Below, one piece after another: positions 1-8,578 of a DNA stretch of 64,000 nucleotides. Where the stretch lies: contig NZ_FMAF01000022.1 in the NCBI RefSeq assembly GCF_900094565.1, positions 1 through 64,000 of the forward strand, given 5' to 3'. Under the pieces are notes generated by a model. That model was not told the origin of the DNA, ran no database searches, and worked only from the letters and a program-made list of their open reading frames with translations. Each line of letters starts with the position of its first letter. Position 1 is the stretch's first letter. The stretch comes from Martinezella lusitana. GTDB lineage: Bacteria; Pseudomonadota; Alphaproteobacteria; Rhizobiales; Rhizobiaceae. A program made the position numbers and the translations under genes.

Positions 1-352
1 GCCGAGGCGACCTTGAAAGCTCTCGCGGCCGCCATCAAAGCAAGATGGGTCTGCGAGCAGGCCCATCAGCAGATGAAGGAAGAACTCGGCCTCGATCACT
101 TTGAAGGCCGATCATGGCAGGGCCTACACCGACACGCGTTGATGACGATGATTGCCTATGCCTTTCTTCAGCATCAGCGCCTCAACAAGGCAAAGCGGGA
201 AAAAAAGAAAGAGGCACGGCCCGCCTAAGCCGACACTGCCAGCTGTCCGGCGTGCCGTCATAGCCGCACTCTCAAACCACCATCCACCACAACGATGTCC
301 ACACTGCCGTATCAGGTTCCAAATGAACCTAAATTCAATTCTGCCAAAGTAG
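1..352 (+). pseudogene. IS701-type transposase, C-terminal remnant with frameshift
   Basis: The reading frame is open from base 1 and runs to TAA at 226-228, so the gene enters from outside the window. The visible part (VCEQAHQQMKEELGLDHFEG, then LHRHALMTMIAYAFLQHQRL) is typical of the C-terminal region of IS701-family DDE transposases. At a run of seven A at 200-206 the frame ends in KKKEARPA-stop. The +1 frame continues GPPKPTLPAVRRAVIAAL and then CPHC up to TAG at 350-352, which looks like the missing C-terminal tail with its Cys-Pro-His-Cys motif. The simplest reading is a one-base insertion in the A run that inactivated or shortened the transposase. A programmed shift is possible but less likely. 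The element's terminal inverted repeat was not located, though it should lie shortly after 352. Confidence 0.72.
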
Positions 353-565
353 TGCTAGTGATGATGAGCGGAACCGCCTGCTAATTCACCGCTCCATGAG
401 GAGCGCATGCCGAATTCCTGTCGATTCCGCGATTTATGGGGTTCCGTTTGCAAATACATTTGCCTATAAGCCGCTTCTAGCCTGAAAAGACATGCCATGC
501 GCCCCCGGCCGGTGATCTCCCACCCTGGCCGGTTTTTCGCGCAACAAAAAAACGGATGTGAGCCC

Positions 566-3500
566 ATGCCGAAGCGCCAAGATATCAAATCGATCCTCAT
601 CATCGGCGCAGGACCGATTGTTATCGGCCAAGCTTGCGAATTCGACTATTCCGGCACACAGGCCTGCAAGGCGCTGAAGGAGGAAGGCTACCGCGTCATC
701 CTCGTCAACTCCAATCCCGCGACGATCATGACCGACCCGGGCTTGGCGGATGCCACTTATGTCGAGCCGATCACGCCGGAAGTCGTCGCCAAGATCATCG
801 CCAAGGAGCGCCCGGACGCCCTGCTGCCGACCATGGGCGGCCAGACCGCCCTCAACACAGCGCTGTCGCTGAAGCGCATGGGCGTGCTCGACCGCTACAA
901 CGTCGAGATGATCGGCGCCAAGCCGGCCGCGATCGACATGGCCGAAGACCGCGCCCTCTTCCGCGAAGCCATGGCCCGCATCGGTCTCGAAACGCCGCGC
1001 TCGATGCTGGCGAACGCCACCGACATCAAGGATACCGACCGCAAGACGCATGAAGCCGAGCGCACTAAGCTGAAGGCACAGCTTTCCGGTGCCGAACTCG
1101 ACAAGGCGCTCGACGAACTGGAAAACCAGTGGAACCTCGGCGAAAGCGACCGCAAGCAGCGTTACATGAGCCATGCCATGGCAATCGCCGCCCAGGCGAT
1201 CGACCATGTCGGCCTGCCCGCCATCATCCGTCCTTCGTTCACGTTGGGCGGCACCGGCGGCGGCATTGCCTATAACCGCTCGGAATTCTTCGAAATCGTC
1301 GGCGGTGGCCTTGATGCCTCCCCGACCACCGAAGTGCTGGTCGAAGAATCTGTGCTCGGCTGGAAGGAATTCGAGATGGAAGTGGTCCGCGACACGGCGG
1401 ACAACTGCATCATCATCTGCTCGATCGAAAACATCGATCCCATGGGCGTCCACACCGGCGATTCGATCACGGTTGCTCCGGCGCTGACGCTGACGGACAA
1501 AGAATATCAGATCATGCGCAACGCCTCGATCGCGGTCCTGCGCGAGATCGGCGTCGAAACCGGCGGCTCGAACGTGCAGTTCGCGGTCAATCCGAAGGAC
1601 GGGCGCCTCGTCGTCATCGAAATGAACCCGCGCGTGTCGCGCTCTTCCGCCCTCGCATCGAAGGCGACCGGCTTCCCGATCGCCAAGATCGCAGCCAAGC
1701 TGGCCATCGGCTATACGCTCGACGAATTGGAAAACGACATTACCGGCGGTGCAACCCCGGCATCCTTCGAGCCCTCGATCGACTATGTCGTCACCAAGAT
1801 CCCGCGTTTTGCCTTCGAGAAGTTCCCAGGCGCCTCGCCGGTTCTGACCACAGCGATGAAGTCGGTCGGCGAAGTCATGGCGATCGGCCGCACCTTTGCC
1901 GAATCGCTGCAGAAGGCGCTGCGCGGCCTCGAAACCGGCCTGACCGGCCTTGACGAGATCGAAATCCCCGGCACCGAAGAGGGTGAAGGAAACCGCAACG
2001 CCATCCGCGCCGCCATCGGAACACCGACACCGGACCGTCTGCGCATGGTTGCTCAGGCGCTGCGCCTCGGCCTGACGCCGGAAGAAGTGCACGAAGGCTG
2101 CAAGATCGACCCCTGGTTCATCGCGCAGTTCAAAAGCATCGTCGACATGGAAGCCCGCATCCGCGAGCATGGCATGCCGGAAGATGCGACCAATCTGCGC
2201 ATGCTGAAGGCGATGGGCTTTTCCGACGCGCGTCTCGCGACGCTGACCGGCAAGCGGCCGAAGGAAGTGGCGGAGCTTCGCAACAAGCTGAACGTGCGCC
2301 CGGTCTTCAAGCGCATCGATACCTGCGCCGCCGAGTTCGCGTCGCCCACTGCTTACATGTATTCGACCTATGAGACGCCTTTCGTTGGTACCGCGCGCTC
2401 GGAAGCACAAGTCTCCGACCGCAAGAAGGTCGTCATCCTCGGCGGCGGCCCGAACCGTATCGGCCAGGGCATCGAGTTCGACTATTGCTGCTGCCACGCC
2501 GCCTTCGCCCTGAAGGATGCCGGCTATGAAGCGATCATGATCAACTGCAATCCGGAAACGGTCTCGACCGACTACGACACCTCGGATCGTCTCTATTTCG
2601 AACCGCTGACGGCCGAAGACGTGATCGAAATCCTGAAGGCGGAGCAGGAAAATGGCGAAGTTGTCGGCGTCATCGTCCAGTTCGGCGGCCAGACCCCACT
2701 GAAGCTTGCCGAAGCGCTCGAAAAGAACGGCATTCCAATCCTCGGCACCGCGCCTGACGCCATCGACCTTGCCGAAGACCGCGACCGCTTCCAGAAGCTG
2801 CTGATGAAGCTCGATCTCAACCAACCGAACAATGGCATCGCCTATTCGGTCGAGCAGGCCCGCCTCGTCGCGTCGGAAATCGGCTTCCCGCTGGTCGTGC
2901 GCCCGTCCTACGTTCTCGGCGGCCGCGCCATGCAGATCATTCATTCGGAAGGCATGCTGCAAACCTATCTTCTCGACACGGTCCCCGAACTGGTGCCGGA
3001 AGACATTAAGCAGCGCTATCCGAACGACAAGACCGGCCAGATCAACACGCTGCTCGGCAAGAACCCGCTCCTGTTCGACAGCTATCTTGCCAGCGCCATC
3101 GAAGTCGACGTCGACTGCCTGTCCGACGGCACCGACGTCTACGTCGCCGGCATCATGGAGCATATCGAGGAAGCCGGCATCCACTCCGGTGACTCGGCCT
3201 GTTCGCTGCCGCCACGCACGCTGTCGCCCGCCATGATCGACGAATTGGAACGCCAAGCGAAGGCCATGGCCAAGGCGCTGAATGTCGGCGGTCTGATGAA
3301 CGTCCAGTTCGCCATCAAGGACGGCACGGTCTACGTGCTCGAAGTCAACCCACGCGCCTCGCGTACGGTGCCTTTCGTCGCCAAGACCATCGGTGCGCCG
3401 ATCGCCAAGATCGCCGCCCGCGTCATGGCCGGCGAAAAGCTGGATGCGGTGTTTGCCGCCTATGGCGAAAAGCCCGATCCGCGCAAGCTGAAGCACATCG

Positions 3501-4051
3501 CCGTCAAGGAAGCCGTCTTCCCCTTCGCGCGCTTCCCCGGCGTCGACATCCTGCTCGGACCGGAAATGCGCTCGACCGGCGAAGTCATCGGCCTGGATAC
3601 CGATTTTGCTCTGGCCTTCGCCAAGTCCCAGCTCGGCGCCGGCGTCGAATTGCCGCGCGACGGGACAGTCTTCGTCTCGGTCCGCGACGACGACAAGCCG
3701 CGCGTCCTGCCGGCCATCCGCATGCTGACGGAACAGGGCTTCAAGGTGCTCGCAACCGGCGGAACCCAGCGCTTCCTCGCCGAGAATGGCATTGAAGCAA
3801 CCAAGATCAACAAGGTGCTGGAAGGCCGCCCGCATATCGAGGACGCCATCCGCAACCGTCAGGTCCAGCTCGTCATCAATACGACCGACAGCAACAAAGC
3901 GATCTCGGATTCGAAATCGCTTCGCCGGGCGACATTGATGCAGAAGGTGCCCTACTACACCACCATGGCCGGCGCCGAAGCCGCCGCCATGGCGATCAAG
4001 GCCCTGAAGGCCGGGAACCTCGAAGTGCGGCCGCTGCAGAGCTATTTCTAA
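566..4051 (+). CDS. carB: Carbamoyl-phosphate synthase large subunit
   Basis: CarB makes carbamoyl phosphate from ammonia (delivered by CarA from glutamine), bicarbonate and two ATP, feeding arginine and pyrimidine synthesis in the cytosol. The 1161-residue protein has the duplicated ATP-grasp layout. The first half begins SILIIGAGPIVIGQACEFDY (about residues 9-28). The second half begins KVVILGGGPNRIGQGIEFDY. A C-terminal MGS-like allosteric domain follows (FKVLATGGTQRFL near residue 1060). The protein is about 90 residues longer than the E. coli enzyme. The extra sequence includes a charged insertion at about residues 150-205 and another in the second ATP-grasp half. ATG 566 was chosen because the family starts at MPKRQDIKS; an upstream in-frame ATG at 497 would add 23 unlikely residues. 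carA is not in the window. Confidence 0.97.
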   Translation: MPKRQDIKSILIIGAGPIVIGQACEFDYSGTQACKALKEEGYRVILVNSNPATIMTDPGLADATYVEPITPEVVAKIIAKERPDALLPTMGGQTALNTALSLKRMGVLDRYNVEMIGAKPAAIDMAEDRALFREAMARIGLETPRSMLANATDIKDTDRKTHEAERTKLKAQLSGAELDKALDELENQWNLGESDRKQRYMSHAMAIAAQAIDHVGLPAIIRPSFTLGGTGGGIAYNRSEFFEIVGGGLDASPTTEVLVEESVLGWKEFEMEVVRDTADNCIIICSIENIDPMGVHTGDSITVAPALTLTDKEYQIMRNASIAVLREIGVETGGSNVQFAVNPKDGRLVVIEMNPRVSRSSALASKATGFPIAKIAAKLAIGYTLDELENDITGGATPASFEPSIDYVVTKIPRFAFEKFPGASPVLTTAMKSVGEVMAIGRTFAESLQKALRGLETGLTGLDEIEIPGTEEGEGNRNAIRAAIGTPTPDRLRMVAQALRLGLTPEEVHEGCKIDPWFIAQFKSIVDMEARIREHGMPEDATNLRMLKAMGFSDARLATLTGKRPKEVAELRNKLNVRPVFKRIDTCAAEFASPTAYMYSTYETPFVGTARSEAQVSDRKKVVILGGGPNRIGQGIEFDYCCCHAAFALKDAGYEAIMINCNPETVSTDYDTSDRLYFEPLTAEDVIEILKAEQENGEVVGVIVQFGGQTPLKLAEALEKNGIPILGTAPDAIDLAEDRDRFQKLLMKLDLNQPNNGIAYSVEQARLVASEIGFPLVVRPSYVLGGRAMQIIHSEGMLQTYLLDTVPELVPEDIKQRYPNDKTGQINTLLGKNPLLFDSYLASAIEVDVDCLSDGTDVYVAGIMEHIEEAGIHSGDSACSLPPRTLSPAMIDELERQAKAMAKALNVGGLMNVQFAIKDGTVYVLEVNPRASRTVPFVAKTIGAPIAKIAARVMAGEKLDAVFAAYGEKPDPRKLKHIAVKEAVFPFARFPGVDILLGPEMRSTGEVIGLDTDFALAFAKSQLGAGVELPRDGTVFVSVRDDDKPRVLPAIRMLTEQGFKVLATGGTQRFLAENGIEATKINKVLEGRPHIEDAIRNRQVQLVINTTDSNKAISDSKSLRRATLMQKVPYYTTMAGAEAAAMAIKALKAGNLEVRPLQSYF

Positions 4052-4067
4052 GGACGAATTTCCGTCA

Positions 4068-4105
4068 CGACGAATGCGGATACAATAGCCGGATCACATT
4101 CGTCG
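4068..4105. repeat. Inverted repeat after carB
   Basis: CGACGAATG at 4068-4076 is matched perfectly by CATTCGTCG at 4097-4105, leaving a 20-base loop. It begins 17 bases after the carB stop. There is no T tract after it, so it is not a classical intrinsic terminator. It may be a 3'-end stabilising hairpin or simply chance. Confidence 0.45.
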
Positions 4106-4271
4106 CGGCGCGGAATGGGCATCGCGAGGATCGGTGAAGAAGCCTCATGGCCGATTTCCGGGCACCCGGCCTTGGCATGCGAAGACGTGGAGTAGCCTCC
4201 CATAAGTCATCGAATTTTCTGGAAATCGGCTGTCGCAATCTGCTATAGATGACAAAATATTGGCTCTACAT

Positions 4272-4307
4272 GGTTCCGAAGTACCGCTTCGGAACCTGTT
4301 TTCTTTT
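4272..4307 (+). terminator. Terminator-like hairpin in the greA leader
   Basis: GGTTCCGAAG (4272-4281) pairs perfectly with CTTCGGAACC (4287-4296) around a five-base loop and is followed by a T-rich tract (TGTTTTCTTTT, 4297-4307). It lies only 43 bases before the greA start and 220 bases after the carB stop. A CTATAG element at 4243-4248 could be a -10 box just upstream. The hairpin could terminate carB read-through, or act as a leader terminator for greA. E. coli greA is known to have a leader terminator that yields small RNAs (GraL). Confidence 0.65.
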
Positions 4308-4349
4308 GTGTGTGCGGAAGAGCAGCGCAGGGAGTGAAGGACAAGGCAA

Positions 4350-4826
4350 ATGGTTGAAAAGGTACCGATGACACAGAACGGGTTCGTCAAGCTGCAGGAA
4401 GAACTGCGCTGGCGTCAGCAGGAAGAGCGCCCGAGAATCATCGAGGCAATTGCGGAAGCGCGCGCCCATGGCGACCTCTCCGAAAATGCCGAGTACCATG
4501 CCGCCAAGGAAGCACAGAGCCACAATGAAGGCCGCATCGGCGAGCTTGAAGACCTGACGGCACGCGCCGAAGTCATCGACCTCTCCAAGATGTCCGGCTC
4601 GAAGATCAAGTTCGGCGCCAAGGTGAAGCTCGTCGACGAGGACACCGAGGAAGAGAAGATCTATCAGATCGTCGGCGACCAGGAAGCCGACGTGAAGGCC
4701 GGCCGCATTTCCATATCCTCGCCGATCGCCCGCGCCCTGATCGGCAAGGAAGTCGGCGATTCCATCGAGGTCAATGCACCCGGCGGAGCCAAGGCTTACG
4801 GAATCCTCTCCGTCACCTGGGGCTAA
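4350..4826 (+). CDS. greA: Transcription elongation factor GreA
   Basis: GreA rescues backtracked RNA polymerase by stimulating cleavage of the nascent transcript through the secondary channel. The 158-residue length is standard. The N-terminal coiled coil (about residues 1-75) carries the characteristic HGDLSENAEYHAAKEAQ stretch with the acidic tip residues. The C-terminal FKBP-like domain ends ISISSPIARALIGKEVGDS and then a GGAKAYGIL strand. Start ATG 4350 gives MVEKVPMTQNGF, and a second in-frame ATG (MTQNGF) follows six codons later. The gene lies between carB and lpsB, an order seen in other Rhizobiaceae. A hairpin just upstream may regulate it. Confidence 0.96.
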   Translation: MVEKVPMTQNGFVKLQEELRWRQQEERPRIIEAIAEARAHGDLSENAEYHAAKEAQSHNEGRIGELEDLTARAEVIDLSKMSGSKIKFGAKVKLVDEDTEEEKIYQIVGDQEADVKAGRISISSPIARALIGKEVGDSIEVNAPGGAKAYGILSVTWG

Positions 4827-4834
4827 TCAGCCCC

Positions 4835-5914
4835 GTGCGCGATCGCGATTCAACGCATGCGAGCGATCTCCGCGAGATCGAGATCGTCGCGACGAATTTC
4901 AAACGCCGGCTCTCCGGCGTTACCTCCACGATCGTGCAGCTGATCCCCAAGCAGATCGAGCTAGGCTATCACATCGCAACGCTCGGCCCCGGTCTGCCGG
5001 CGGATCTGCCCAAGCTCTGCTGGATCCGGCTTTTCGGCCTCTGGACCAAGCCGCGCCGGCATCGCGTGCGTGTCTGGCATGCCCGCCGCAACAACGAGAT
5101 GCTGGTCGGCCTGCTGCTGCGCTCCGTTCTGCGCATGCCGTTGAAGCTGGTGTTCACCTCGGCGGCCCAGCGCCGCCATACCGGCTATACGCGCTGGCTC
5201 ATCCGCCGCATGGACGCTGTCATCGCCACCAGCACCCGCTCCGGCAGTTTCCTGCATGTGCCGCACACAGTTATCCAGCACGGCATCGATCTCAATCGCT
5301 TTCATCCACCGGAAACTCCTGACGACCGCATGGCCGCCACGGGCCTGCCCGGCACCTATCTCATCGGCTGCTTCGGCCGCGTCCGCCATCAGAAAGGTAC
5401 CGATCTCTTCGTCAAGGCGATGATCGAGCTTCTGCCGCGCTATCCGGATTGGACCGCCGTCATCTGCGGCCGGGTGACTGCCGAACATCGCGGCTTCGGC
5501 GATGAATTGGTGAAGCTGGTAACCGACGCAGGCCTTGCCGATCGCATCCGTTTTCTGGGCGAAGTCGACGATATCAAGCCCTGGTATCGCCGAGCGACCC
5601 TCTACGTCGCCCCTTCCCGCAACGAGGGTTTCGGCTTGACACCGCTCGAAGCCATGGCGTCCCGCACCGTGGTTGTCGCCTCGGATGCCGGCGCCTATGC
5701 GGAGCTGATCGTTCCGGGCGAAACCGGTGCCGTCGTCCCCGCCGGCGATGGTGAAGCGCTGACCAGGGCTATCGACTTCTATCTTGCCAATCCGGAGGAG
5801 ACGCTTCGTCAGGGCGAAAACGCCGTGCGTCACGTGCGCAGCGAATTCGCGCTGGAAAAGGAAGCGACTGCCATTGGCGATGTCTATCGACGGCTGCTCA
5901 TCGCCAACGATTGA
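4835..5914 (+). CDS. lpsB: LPS core mannosyltransferase-type GT4 glycosyltransferase
   Basis: Resembles rhizobial LpsB/LpcC, which adds a mannose to the inner core of lipopolysaccharide at the cytoplasmic face of the inner membrane. The 359-residue protein has a GT-B fold. The N-terminal part contains FKRRLSGVTSTIVQLIP, strongly conserved in this family. The C-terminal GT4 signature includes GRVRHQKGTDLFVKAM (about residues 180-197) and SRNEGFGLTPLEAMASR (about 263-280), with the EGFGLTPLE nucleotide-sugar binding motif. The frame opens at GTG 4835, 8 bases after greA. An ATG nearby at 4857 is out of frame, so GTG or another non-ATG codon is used. The assignment as lpsB rests on recognising the family and on context (lrp, trxB and lsrB follow). 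Confidence 0.88.
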   Translation: MRDRDSTHASDLREIEIVATNFKRRLSGVTSTIVQLIPKQIELGYHIATLGPGLPADLPKLCWIRLFGLWTKPRRHRVRVWHARRNNEMLVGLLLRSVLRMPLKLVFTSAAQRRHTGYTRWLIRRMDAVIATSTRSGSFLHVPHTVIQHGIDLNRFHPPETPDDRMAATGLPGTYLIGCFGRVRHQKGTDLFVKAMIELLPRYPDWTAVICGRVTAEHRGFGDELVKLVTDAGLADRIRFLGEVDDIKPWYRRATLYVAPSRNEGFGLTPLEAMASRTVVVASDAGAYAELIVPGETGAVVPAGDGEALTRAIDFYLANPEETLRQGENAVRHVRSEFALEKEATAIGDVYRRLLIAND

Positions 5915-5923
5915 ACGGGCAGG

Positions 5924-6838
5924 CTAGCGGCTGAGATCGATATGATAACGTTCAATGAAGTCGATCATCGAACGATCTTCCACCATATCTTCCTCGATGC
6001 TTTTGACGATGGACAGAACCTTGTCCCGGTATTTCGTCGCGCTGCTGTCGTAAGCCCATCCCCGCCCAAGCTTCTCCATCAGCTCCTGTCTAGATTTCGT
6101 ATAGTAATGATTGAGCTGCAGGAACCGGTTCGAATAGAACTCGGGCGACTTCCGCGCCCGCCGCGTGAAGCGCTGGCCGGCATCGTTGGCCGTCAGATCC
6201 CCGTAAGCTCGCGTCTGGAACTGGTGAACGCTGACCTCAGTCACTTCACATGGATCGACGATGCATTTGAAATTGCTTACATTTTCCTTACGCGTCATCG
6301 GATCGGCGCCACGCTGCGTGTAGTTCAGCGTCAAGGGCCCGTCAGGAGGCGCCTCATGGCCGCTGGTGGCGAACATGTGCCATGGCAGCGAAACATTCGG
6401 AAAATCGCCGACGGCCTCCAACGCCTGTTCGACCGTGCGCGCCTGTTTCGGTAACAGGAACTCATCGACATCGATGAAAGCCATCCAGCGGTAATAACAG
6501 CCGAAATTGAGGATGGCGTGCGCGAAGACGATGACCTGGCCGTTCAGAATCGTTGATGTCGCCGTATCGCGCATCCGCCCGGCCCAGGGGATAACCGTCA
6601 GCGTGTCCTCATTCAGGAGGCTGCGAAGGAGCGCGCAGGTGTCGTCCGTGGAGCCGTTGTCATAGATGTAGAAGTGGCGAATGCCGACGGCCCGATGGAA
6701 GCGCACCCATTCCTCGATATAGCGCACCTCGTTCTTGACGCATGCGGCAATCGCAACACCATGGCGCCCTGCCCGTGGCTCGGGCGGATCGATGGTCAGT
6801 TTCTTGGCATCGGAGCCCTTGGGTTTCAGCCAGCGCAT
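5924..6838 (-). CDS. Glycosyltransferase family 92/GT2-like protein
   Basis: A putative glycosyltransferase of the DUF23/GT92 type (304 residues). Evidence: VAIAACVKNEVRYIEEWVRF near the N terminus, YIYDNGSTDDTCALL (nucleotide-sugar site), a WMAFIDVDEFLLP segment carrying the metal-binding DxD, and a LNHYYTKS motif near the C terminus. The open frame extends to a TTG at 6856, but ATG 6838 gives a more ordinary start (MRWLKPKG) with AAGAGG just before it. It is the last gene of a reverse-strand group behind lrp and a second envelope-type gene. In S. meliloti the corresponding place is held by the lpsC-lpsD-lpsE genes, so a role in LPS core or other surface polysaccharide is inferred. The exact sugar is unknown. 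Confidence 0.8.
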   Translation of the reverse strand: MRWLKPKGSDAKKLTIDPPEPRAGRHGVAIAACVKNEVRYIEEWVRFHRAVGIRHFYIYDNGSTDDTCALLRSLLNEDTLTVIPWAGRMRDTATSTILNGQVIVFAHAILNFGCYYRWMAFIDVDEFLLPKQARTVEQALEAVGDFPNVSLPWHMFATSGHEAPPDGPLTLNYTQRGADPMTRKENVSNFKCIVDPCEVTEVSVHQFQTRAYGDLTANDAGQRFTRRARKSPEFYSNRFLQLNHYYTKSRQELMEKLGRGWAYDSSATKYRDKVLSIVKSIEEDMVEDRSMIDFIERYHIDLSR

Positions 6839-6958
6839 CAGCCTCTTTCTCTGCAACGGAACGATGCGTTGCTAGCAATCAACGGCTTGCATTGGCAAGC
6901 CCCGAGCTGAACAGTCCTGGCGGAACGACCAAAGGGATTTCAGCGTCTCAAGGCAGAT

Positions 6959-7867
6959 TCAGGTGTTCGGCCTTGCAGCAAACCTGTCGTCATAACCGAA
7001 ATCATACTTCAGCAGCGCCGAAACAGGCGAATAATTGATGAACGAAACACCGCGTTCCCCAGCGATTTGCCGGGCGAATACGAGATGCTCGACAATACGA
7101 TCTTCGGCCCGTGCTATGCCTGAGAAAGCAGTGTCGCGGCCGGTCTCATAAAAGCGAGGTTCGCTCGCATTGGAAATATCGATACCCAGAAAGCCGATCG
7201 TCTTTGGCGTGCAATACAAGGCAAATTGCAGCGCAGACACCGCGACCGAGCCGCCAAGGAAAACGCCGCGATCCGGTGAGAGCGAGAAACCGGCTGAACC
7301 GGTTGCATCCAGACGCACATATTGGAGCTGCCTGATGTCGTCGAGGGTGCGGCGCCGTGTGCCATAGGGTTTGTAAATGTTATCGATCAGAATGATCGTC
7401 TTGTCCGCCAGCCAGCCTTTGTCGCTCTCGCAAAGCGCACGCAGTACGGCAATGGAGAACAAGCAAAGCGAGCCGGGCGCGATCTTCTTCCGCATCATTT
7501 CGATATGCCGCCAGACGAAGCGCTCGTCCTCGATCGCTATGGCGAGCGGCTCGGCGATCCGGTCGCCGATGAGCCCGATGGCGCCGTTCAGCAGAATGGC
7601 GCTACCGGATTCCAGTCCGCTTAGATCACAATCGCGAATCGATGGCCCCGAGCCGACAATATAGATCTGCTCGCCGGAGCGCTCACGCAGCTGATCCGGA
7701 CCGGCGAGGACGGCGACCCTGGAGCCACGATAGAGCACTTCGCTCACATTTTGGCTGCGAACGATGCTAAGCCCGGGAAACCAATCCTGCACGTGAGCCA
7801 GCGAACCGCCCAGCACGAGGCGCACGCCGGACTTGATGAGCGATCGGTGCCACGGGCGATCCGCCAT
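6959..7867 (-). CDS. Putative polysaccharide-associated protein, MptE/DUF115-like
   Basis: A 302-residue protein I cannot name with certainty. It contains QIYIVGSGPSIRDCDLSGLE (about residues 67-86), a glycine-rich nucleotide-binding loop. Later come VFLGGSVAVSALQFALY and IGFLGIDISNASEPRFYE, a pattern seen in DUF115/MptE-like and GT42-like proteins of rhizobial LPS loci. No signal peptide is evident. The ATG at 7867 has AGGA three bases upstream and lies 5 bases after the lrp stop, so it is translationally close to lrp. Position between lrp and a glycosyltransferase suggests surface polysaccharide synthesis; this is inference. Confidence 0.62.
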   Translation of the reverse strand: MADRPWHRSLIKSGVRLVLGGSLAHVQDWFPGLSIVRSQNVSEVLYRGSRVAVLAGPDQLRERSGEQIYIVGSGPSIRDCDLSGLESGSAILLNGAIGLIGDRIAEPLAIAIEDERFVWRHIEMMRKKIAPGSLCLFSIAVLRALCESDKGWLADKTIILIDNIYKPYGTRRRTLDDIRQLQYVRLDATGSAGFSLSPDRGVFLGGSVAVSALQFALYCTPKTIGFLGIDISNASEPRFYETGRDTAFSGIARAEDRIVEHLVFARQIAGERGVSFINYSPVSALLKYDFGYDDRFAARPNT

Positions 7868-7872
7868 CCGTC

Positions 7873-8340
7873 CTAAAGCTCCACCAACCCAAGCTTCTTG
7901 ACCTGCCGAATGGTCAGCATCGTACGCACCGTATCGACGTGCTCATTCGCCGTCAGAACCTCGATAACGAAATCCTGGAACCTGGTGAGGTTTTCCGCGA
8001 CGCAATGCAGCAGGAAATCGCTGTCGCCGGAAACCATCCACGCCTGCCGCACCAGCGGCCATTCCGCGGTAGCGCCGGCAAAGGCCTTGAGATTGGCCTC
8101 GGATTGATGCTTGAGACCGACCATGCAGAAGGCAACGAGATCGAAGCCGAGCTTCGGGCTGTTCAGCATGGCATGATAGCCTTCGATGATGCCGGCTTCC
8201 TCCAGCTTGCGCACCCGGCGCAGACAGGGCGGCGCGGAAATGCCGACTCGATCGGCCAGCTCGACATTCGTCATCCGCCCGTCCCGCTGAAGCTCCCGCA
8301 GGATCTTGATATCGATGGCATCGAGTTCAGCGCGAAGCAC
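7873..8340 (-). CDS. lrp: Lrp/AsnC-family transcriptional regulator
   Basis: A 155-residue feast/famine regulator. The N-terminal HTH is LDAIDIKILRELQRDGRMTN with VELADRVGISAPPCLRRVRK as the recognition part. The C-terminal RAM domain (about residues 65-150) ends LTIRQVKKLGLVEL. The open frame extends 50 codons further upstream without family similarity. GTG 8340 is preferred because AAGAAAGG lies 7 bases upstream and the known family core begins there. It heads a reverse-strand unit with the two polysaccharide-type genes and is divergent from trxB-lsrB. In S. meliloti an lrp gene in the same place is co-transcribed with lpsCDE and reported to be LsrB-controlled, so similar control is plausible here. 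Confidence 0.88.
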   Translation of the reverse strand: MLRAELDAIDIKILRELQRDGRMTNVELADRVGISAPPCLRRVRKLEEAGIIEGYHAMLNSPKLGFDLVAFCMVGLKHQSEANLKAFAGATAEWPLVRQAWMVSGDSDFLLHCVAENLTRFQDFVIEVLTANEHVDTVRTMLTIRQVKKLGLVEL

Positions 8341-8426
8341 TTTATGGCCTTTCTTTAATTCCCCTTCGCCAGCTTCTATATAAGGCAGGAAAATTCGCAA
8401 GAAAGTTTCTCTGGCGTAACCGATTC

Positions 8427-8456
8427 TTACACAAAGCAGATTTGCTCTGTTAGTAA
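8427..8456. promoter_or_regulatory. Imperfect palindrome in the lrp-trxB intergenic region
   Basis: TTAC at 8427-8430, AGCA at 8435-8438, TGCT at 8443-8446 and GTAA at 8453-8456 form a nested, slightly off-centre inverted repeat. It lies between the lrp start (8340) and the trxB start (8579). Size and placement suit an operator for Lrp or a LysR regulator such as LsrB, but no binding site consensus is certain. Confidence 0.35.
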
Positions 8457-8578
8457 TGCAAGGCTGCCCTTGAATAAATGCATGCGGCAATCATAAATGG
8501 ACCGGCGGATCGTGAAATCGCCTGCTTTTCCCGTTTGAAGCCGCGGTTTCCCAAGCGCTGAAATTGAAAGGACTGACT

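Noticed and set aside
201..207. A AAA AAG slippery heptamer in correct phase in the transposase remnant, suggesting programmed -1 frameshifting
   Set aside because: The -1 frame stops at 261-263 without restoring the transposase tail; the tail is in the +1 frame instead.
464..3835. Very long minus-strand open frame (1123 codons) opposite carB
   Set aside because: It is the antisense shadow of a high-GC gene; the translation is Arg/Asp/Gly/His-biased with no family motif, and carB is certain.
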